A stretch of DNA of 64,000 bases. It comes from an uncultured Ruminococcus sp. (GTDB taxonomy: Bacteria > Bacillota > Clostridia > Oscillospirales > Acutalibacteraceae). Location of the stretch: NCBI GenBank assembly GCA_902762615.1, contig CACWOX010000005.1, positions 1 to 64,000 on the forward strand. Reading direction: 5' to 3'. A program made the translations under genes and the position numbers. The notes under the pieces are model-generated. The model was not told the DNA's origin, made no database searches, and worked only from the letters and a program-made list of their open reading frames with translations. The number at the start of each line of letters is the position of its first letter. Within the stretch, counting starts at the first letter, position 1. Below are positions 60,101-64,000 of this stretch, piece after piece.

Positions 60101-60355
60101 TTATCCGTGCTTCAATTCACTGAGCTGCTGTTTTGCCGATTCCAGAGCAGTTTTATCGCGCTTGGTAAGCTCGTCATATGACTTCATTCGGCAAAGCGGA
60201 CAGGAGCAGTGTATCTTGCCTTTAGCAAAACGACCTGCTGTACCTCCCGACCACGCTTTCAGATATTCCTCGCCGCCTATACGGCGAAGAATTCCGATTT
60301 TGCGGGCAATAGTCCTTTTGCGCTGAAAGCGGTAATAGGCTTTGTCTCGTGACAT
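60101..60355 (-). CDS. Small conserved cysteine-rich protein of unknown function
   Basis: An 84-residue, very basic protein: MSRDKAYYRFQRKRTIARK, then GGEEYLKAWSGG, GRFAKGKIHCSCPLCRMKSYDE, and a helical C-terminus. The CSCPLC cluster could bind a metal. I recall near-identical small proteins in many Clostridia and Bacteroidetes but know no function; the high basic charge suggests RNA binding. The ATG 60355 follows GGAAGTG on the minus strand. A longer frame from 60403 adds a second CxxC but lacks an RBS. Confidence 0.6.
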   Translation of the reverse strand: MSRDKAYYRFQRKRTIARKIGILRRIGGEEYLKAWSGGTAGRFAKGKIHCSCPLCRMKSYDELTKRDKTALESAKQQLSELKHG

Positions 60356-60499
60356 TTTCCGTTCACTTCCTTGACATTTCGGGCAGCCCGCAAGAGACGT
60401 CAAGGATTCATATGACTGACCTGTTCTCTTACAGGCTGCCTATCAGGAAGCAAACGCTTTTTGTTATTTTTCTCATTATTAAATCTTTTCTCCTTGCTG

Positions 60500-62227
60500 T
60501 TAATTGTTCCTGAACTGCAATTCATACAGCTCTTTGTATATGCCGCCCTTTTCCATCAGCTCACTGTGGGTGCCGAATTCGGTTATTTTCCCTTCGGTGA
60601 CAACTGCAATGCTGTCGGCGTTGCGAACGGTGGACAGTCTGTGGGCAACCACAAGCGTGGTACGTCCCTTGCAAAGCTCGTCGAGCGCCTGCTGAATCAG
60701 AACCTCGGTTGTGTTGTCAAGTGCGCTGGTCGCTTCATCGAGAATGAGAATGGCGGGATTTTTGAGAAATACCCGCGCAATCGAGACCCTCTGCTTCTGA
60801 CCGCCGGAGAGCTTAATGCCGCGTTCGCCTATCTCGGTGTCGTAGCCGTCGGGCAGACCTGCCACAAAGTCGTGGAGGTTTGCCTTCTTTGCCGCGTCGA
60901 TGATCTGTTCATCGGTCGCGTCGAGACTGCCGTAGGCAATATTCTCCCGTATGGTTCCGGCAAAGAGAAATACGTCCTGCTGCACAATGCCGATGCTGCG
61001 GCGAAGAGAATCCATTGTGACGTTTCTGATGTCCTTGCCGTCGATCAGAATGGAGCCGCCGTTTTCTCCGAGTCTGTAGAAATTCGGGATAAGGTGGCAG
61101 ATGGTGGTCTTGCCGCCGCCGGACGGCCCCACAAGCGCCATTTTGGTGCCGCGGTCTATCTTTAAGGATACATGTTCCAGCACATCGCGTTCGCCGTCCT
61201 TTTCATACGAAAAGCTGACGTCCCTAAGCTCCACTTCGCCGTTAACCTCGCCGATATCCTCCGCTCCGGGAGCGTCCTGCTCCTCGGGAATATCCATTAT
61301 TTCAATGAATCTGCGGAAGCCCGTTGCGCCGTTCTGCCACTGTTCCATGAACTGAATGAGGGTCTGCACGGGCGAAATGAAGAGATTGACCGACACGATA
61401 AAGGTGGAGTATTCCCCGAAGTTGATGCTGCCTTTGTAGAGGAAAAGACCTCCGGCTATCAGAATAATCACATTGAAGACATCGGTGATGAACGACGTGG
61501 AAGAGTGAAATCTGCCCATGGCGTTGTAGGATTTGGCACAGGCGTCAATGTACATCTGGTTGCCGACCTCGAATTTTTCCTGTTCGCGTGCTGCATTAGT
61601 GTATGCCTTGGTCACTCTGATACCTGTGATGGAGCTTTCCAGTGCCGCATTGATCACGGCGTTGCTCTTGCGGCGCTCCTTGAATGCGTCGCGCATTTTC
61701 TTTCTCAGATAGATCGAAACGGCAGCGAGCAGCGGAACACAGGCGAAGATGATCAGGGTGAGCCATACGTTGATGGTGCAGAGATAGCCGAAGCTCAGCG
61801 CGATCATCACGGTGCAGGTGAGCAGATTTTCCGGACCGTGGTGGGCAAGCTCACTGATCTCAAACAGATCATTGGTCATGCGCGTCATGATGGCGCCGGT
61901 TTCGTGATCGTCAAAGAAGGAGAAGGGCAGCTTCTCAAGGTGAGCAAATAGTTCCCTCCGCATTTGTGCCTGCATGTATGTGCCCACCATATGCCCCTGA
62001 TACTGCACGAAGTAGCGCAGCAGCATTCTCACAAAGTAAAGCGCCAGCACGCAGACTCCGGCTATGATGATGGAGCGATAAGCCCGGTTGGGAATGAAAT
62101 CGTTGAGCAGTCGGTTGGTCATTACGGGATATACCATTCCCAGCAGCGAGATCAGCAGCGAAGCCGCCATATCCGCTCCGAAAAGCAGCTTGTGCGGGCG
62201 ATAGTATGCGATAAATCTTTTTACCAT
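60500..62227 (-). CDS. ABC exporter, fused permease and ATPase (MsbA/LmrA type)
   Basis: A 575-residue half transporter. Six helices cover residues 1-310, followed by the ATPase: Walker A GPSGGGKTT, signature LSGGQKQRVSI, and Walker B AILILDEATSALD. It forms a homodimer or pairs with another half; only one half is present here. Substrates of the family are lipids, peptides or drugs. The gene is about 115 bp from the DegV gene on the same strand and may be cotranscribed. Confidence 0.93.
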   Translation of the reverse strand: MVKRFIAYYRPHKLLFGADMAASLLISLLGMVYPVMTNRLLNDFIPNRAYRSIIIAGVCVLALYFVRMLLRYFVQYQGHMVGTYMQAQMRRELFAHLEKLPFSFFDDHETGAIMTRMTNDLFEISELAHHGPENLLTCTVMIALSFGYLCTINVWLTLIIFACVPLLAAVSIYLRKKMRDAFKERRKSNAVINAALESSITGIRVTKAYTNAAREQEKFEVGNQMYIDACAKSYNAMGRFHSSTSFITDVFNVIILIAGGLFLYKGSINFGEYSTFIVSVNLFISPVQTLIQFMEQWQNGATGFRRFIEIMDIPEEQDAPGAEDIGEVNGEVELRDVSFSYEKDGERDVLEHVSLKIDRGTKMALVGPSGGGKTTICHLIPNFYRLGENGGSILIDGKDIRNVTMDSLRRSIGIVQQDVFLFAGTIRENIAYGSLDATDEQIIDAAKKANLHDFVAGLPDGYDTEIGERGIKLSGGQKQRVSIARVFLKNPAILILDEATSALDNTTEVLIQQALDELCKGRTTLVVAHRLSTVRNADSIAVVTEGKITEFGTHSELMEKGGIYKELYELQFRNN

Positions 62228-62341
62228 TTTTTAGCTCCTGTAGATGTAATTCATGCATGGATTATACCGCAGAAACACACCTTTTTCAAGGAAGTTTTGT
62301 GTGCAGAATTTGAATAACAAAACCGTTCTGTATTGCATTTA

Positions 62342-63217
62342 TCAATCTTTGTCCGCAAATATCATGTATATTGTATTGGGCCCGCCGTGGGTTGCGGTGG
62401 TGCAGTTGGTGACACTCTCTACGATTTCCTCAAATTTGCCGTATTCCCTGAGTTTGCGGTGCATATTCTCAATCAGCTTCTTGTTGTCGCTGGTGTAGCC
62501 GATAATGACCCTCTTGTAATCGGCGTATTTGTCGGCAAGATCCAGCACGTAATCCATGTATTGATTCTGCACGCTCTCCACCGAGCCGCGGAATTTTTTT
62601 GGGGAGGTGATAATGCCCTTCTCGTCAATATGCATCATCGGATAGAGCTTGAGAAGGTTCGCGCCGAACGCAACGAGCATGGAGCAGCGTCCGCCCTTCG
62701 CTGCGTAATTCATGCCGCCGAGCAGGAAGTTGGTACGCACGTGGGGAACCATTGCGATTATTTTTTCACTGATTTCCTTTGCGCCCATTCCGTCGTCCCG
62801 CAGCTCCGCCGCGCGTATCGCCATCAATGCCTGCGCACCGGTGAGGGTATAGGTGTCCACTGAATAAACCGATGTGCCGTATTTTTCGTTTATCTCCTTG
62901 GCTGCTATGAGTGAATTGGAGTATGACGAGCTGAATACGGAATTCATGGCGATATGCACAATGTCGCAGCCCTGCTGAGCGAACGGCTCAAAAAACTCAA
63001 AATAGTCTATGGGCGTACATGCTGCCGTTTTTGGCACCTGCTTCTGTTCGTCAAAGAATTGAAATAGGTCATTCGGCTGACACTCGTAAAAATCCTGATA
63101 GCTCTTGTCACCGAGTGTGATGTGGAAGGGGATCATAGCGTCGATGTGGAATTTCTTCAGATTTTCCGGACGCAGATCGCTTCCGGTGTCGGTAGTGATA
63201 ATGACTTTGTTTGACAT
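62342..63217 (-). CDS. DegV family fatty-acid-binding protein (FakB-like)
   Basis: A 291-residue DegV-fold protein. KVIITTDTGSDL is the N-terminal lipid-site strand; MNSVFSSSYSNSLIAAKE and YSVDTYTLTGAQALM are typical. FakB proteins carry fatty acids to the kinase FakA for phosphorylation and use in phospholipids; no fakA gene is present here. RBS GAAGGTAATAA precedes ATG 63217 on the minus strand. Confidence 0.9.
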   Translation of the reverse strand: MSNKVIITTDTGSDLRPENLKKFHIDAMIPFHITLGDKSYQDFYECQPNDLFQFFDEQKQVPKTAACTPIDYFEFFEPFAQQGCDIVHIAMNSVFSSSYSNSLIAAKEINEKYGTSVYSVDTYTLTGAQALMAIRAAELRDDGMGAKEISEKIIAMVPHVRTNFLLGGMNYAAKGGRCSMLVAFGANLLKLYPMMHIDEKGIITSPKKFRGSVESVQNQYMDYVLDLADKYADYKRVIIGYTSDNKKLIENMHRKLREYGKFEEIVESVTNCTTATHGGPNTIYMIFADKD

Positions 63218-63236
63218 TTTTTATTACCTTCTTTTC

Positions 63237-63266
63237 ATTATATAGATATATCACATTGCATTGTAA
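63237..63266 (-). promoter_or_regulatory. Promoter of the DegV gene
   Basis: Minus strand TTACAA (63261-63266) and TATAAT (63237-63242) with an 18 bp spacer. Confidence 0.5.
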
Positions 63267-63345
63267 TGTCTTATTATTATTTTATCAGATAGTTAGGTTA
63301 ACTGCAAGACCTTGTTAAAAAAACTTAAATATATTTCTCTGAATA

Positions 63346-63374
63346 TTGAAGTTATGGAAAGAATGTGCTACAAT
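63346..63374 (+). promoter_or_regulatory. Promoter of the DUF2752 gene
   Basis: TTGAAG (63346-63351) and TACAAT (63369-63374) with a 17 bp spacer. Confidence 0.55.
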
Positions 63375-63411
63375 ATTCTAAAAGCCTGCATCATTATGGA
63401 GGTACATGACA

Positions 63412-63795
63412 ATGGAAGCAAACAAATCCCGCCGCCGTGAGTGGGTCAATCTTCTGTTAATGCATGCGACGCTGCTTGCCGCTGCTCTGCTGTATATGGC
63501 AGTGATGGTAAAGCTGCGGATATTCTGCCCGATCAGGCATATCACGGGCATACCCTGTCCCGGCTGCGGAATGTCGCGTGCGCTCGGCTGCCTGCTCCGT
63601 CTGGATATTCGGGGCTCTCTGCGCAGCAATCCCGCTCTGCTGCCGTGCCTGACAGCGATGTTTGTTCTCTTCAACCGTGAGACCTGCCTTCTGGAGCATG
63701 TGAGCATGAGAGTCAAGGATATTCTGATAGCGCTGGGGTTCGGATTCACTATTGCTGTGTATATTGTGAGGATGGCTTTTTTCGAGATACCGTGA
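63412..63795 (+). CDS. DUF2752 membrane protein
   Basis: A 127-residue protein with three hydrophobic helices. Between the first two lies GIPCPGCGMSRAL, the DUF2752 signature with a C-x2-C pair facing the membrane surface. Function unknown. ATG 63412 is preferred over ATG 63406 because GGAGG (63398-63402) is 9 bp upstream of the former. The downstream gene begins about 65 bp later and may be in the same operon. Confidence 0.85.
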   Translation: MEANKSRRREWVNLLLMHATLLAAALLYMAVMVKLRIFCPIRHITGIPCPGCGMSRALGCLLRLDIRGSLRSNPALLPCLTAMFVLFNRETCLLEHVSMRVKDILIALGFGFTIAVYIVRMAFFEIP

Positions 63796-63860
63796 GGTAT
63801 CGGGGCATTGTAAGATGGTTATGGGTTAGGAGTATTTATTAGAAAAGGAGAGAATGAGTA

Positions 63861-64000
63861 ATGTCAAACAATTTCAATGCGAGAAATTCGTATGAAACCG
63901 ATGAGGAGCGTCTGGAAAAGGAACAGCTTCGCAGGCAGAAGACAGCGCTGGTAGACAGATTCCTGGTGCTCAACCAGAACGATCTGCCGGATGACAAAAT
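63861..64000 (+). CDS. Partial gene cut by the window end, unknown
   Basis: The first 46 codons of an open frame that runs to the end of the window. It begins MSNNFNARNSYETDEER and continues as a charged helix-like segment with LEKEQLRRQK. AAGGAG lies 10 bp upstream of ATG 63861. The short fragment does not allow identification. Confidence 0.6.
   Translation, partial: MSNNFNARNSYETDEERLEKEQLRRQKTALVDRFLVLNQNDLPDDK

Overview
This 64 kb window is a gene-dense stretch of a low-to-mid GC Gram-positive chromosome, most likely a Clostridia member of the Oscillospiraceae/Ruminococcaceae type. This is inference from gene content. The window has a Firmicutes division-and-cell-wall cluster with MraZ, RNase M5, a YabO/RqcP-like S4 protein, a DNA polymerase III delta subunit, a DivIVA-like protein, DUF3298 and threonine-rich-linker lipoproteins, and many textbook sigma-A promoters (TTGACA, 17 bp, TATAAT). 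MurE carries the DNPR motif, so the peptidoglycan probably contains meso-diaminopimelate. No rRNA, tRNA, prophage, insertion sequence or CRISPR array was seen.

Layout. 0.2-5.5 kb: an ABC transporter with a large double-FtsX permease and a two-component system with an intramembrane-type kinase, the arrangement used for antimicrobial-peptide sensing and resistance. 5.6-8.1 kb: an AT-rich pair of glycosyltransferase genes, probably acquired. 8.2-14.7 kb: S4 protein, then glycogen branching enzyme, patatin-like phospholipase, a two-TM macro-domain protein resembling the type II Thoeris effector ThsA, the 16S rRNA dimethylase RsmA, a proline-rich membrane protein and a thioesterase. 15-18.7 kb: SGNH-hydrolase lipoprotein and a PLP enzyme. 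19-20.6 kb: holA and rnmV. 20.8-26.3 kb: a surface-protein region with three consecutive lipoproteins (a metzincin-like protease, a DUF3298 protein and a protein with seven Ig-like repeats), then a collagen-like protein. 26.5-29.3 kb: a MATE exporter divergent from an AraC regulator. 29.3-34.2 kb: L,D-transpeptidase, uvrC, rsmD, coaD and a coiled-coil protein.

34.4-49.1 kb is the dcw cluster: mraZ-rsmH-ftsL-PBP(PASTA)-murE-murF-mraY-ftsW-murG-ftsQ-ftsZ. It makes lipid II (MurE, MurF, MraY, MurG), polymerises and cross-links it at the septum (FtsW with the PBP), and assembles the divisome (FtsL, FtsQ, FtsZ). It is headed by a consensus promoter followed by three GTGGG(G)ACT boxes with an exact 21 bp period, the probable MraZ operator. 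murD, murC and ftsA are not in it. 49.2-51 kb: a sigma factor with a DUF4179 anti-sigma-like partner. 51.1-56.7 kb: nucleoside phosphorylase, a long DivIVA-like coiled-coil protein, an RluA-type pseudouridine synthase, a DUF4392 protein and the rpsF-ssb-rpsR operon on the minus strand. 56.8-64 kb: phosphoesterase, amidohydrolase, GPH-type sugar transporter, a small conserved cysteine-rich protein, an ABC exporter, a DegV protein, a DUF2752 membrane protein and a gene cut by the window end.

The most unusual items are the TM-macro (ThsA-like) protein without a TIR partner, the 21 bp MraZ box array, the metzincin-like lipoprotein, the nine-copy Ig-like module shared by two lipoproteins, the collagen-like protein, and the very long basic N-terminus of FtsQ. 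All family assignments come from reading motifs, not from database searches.
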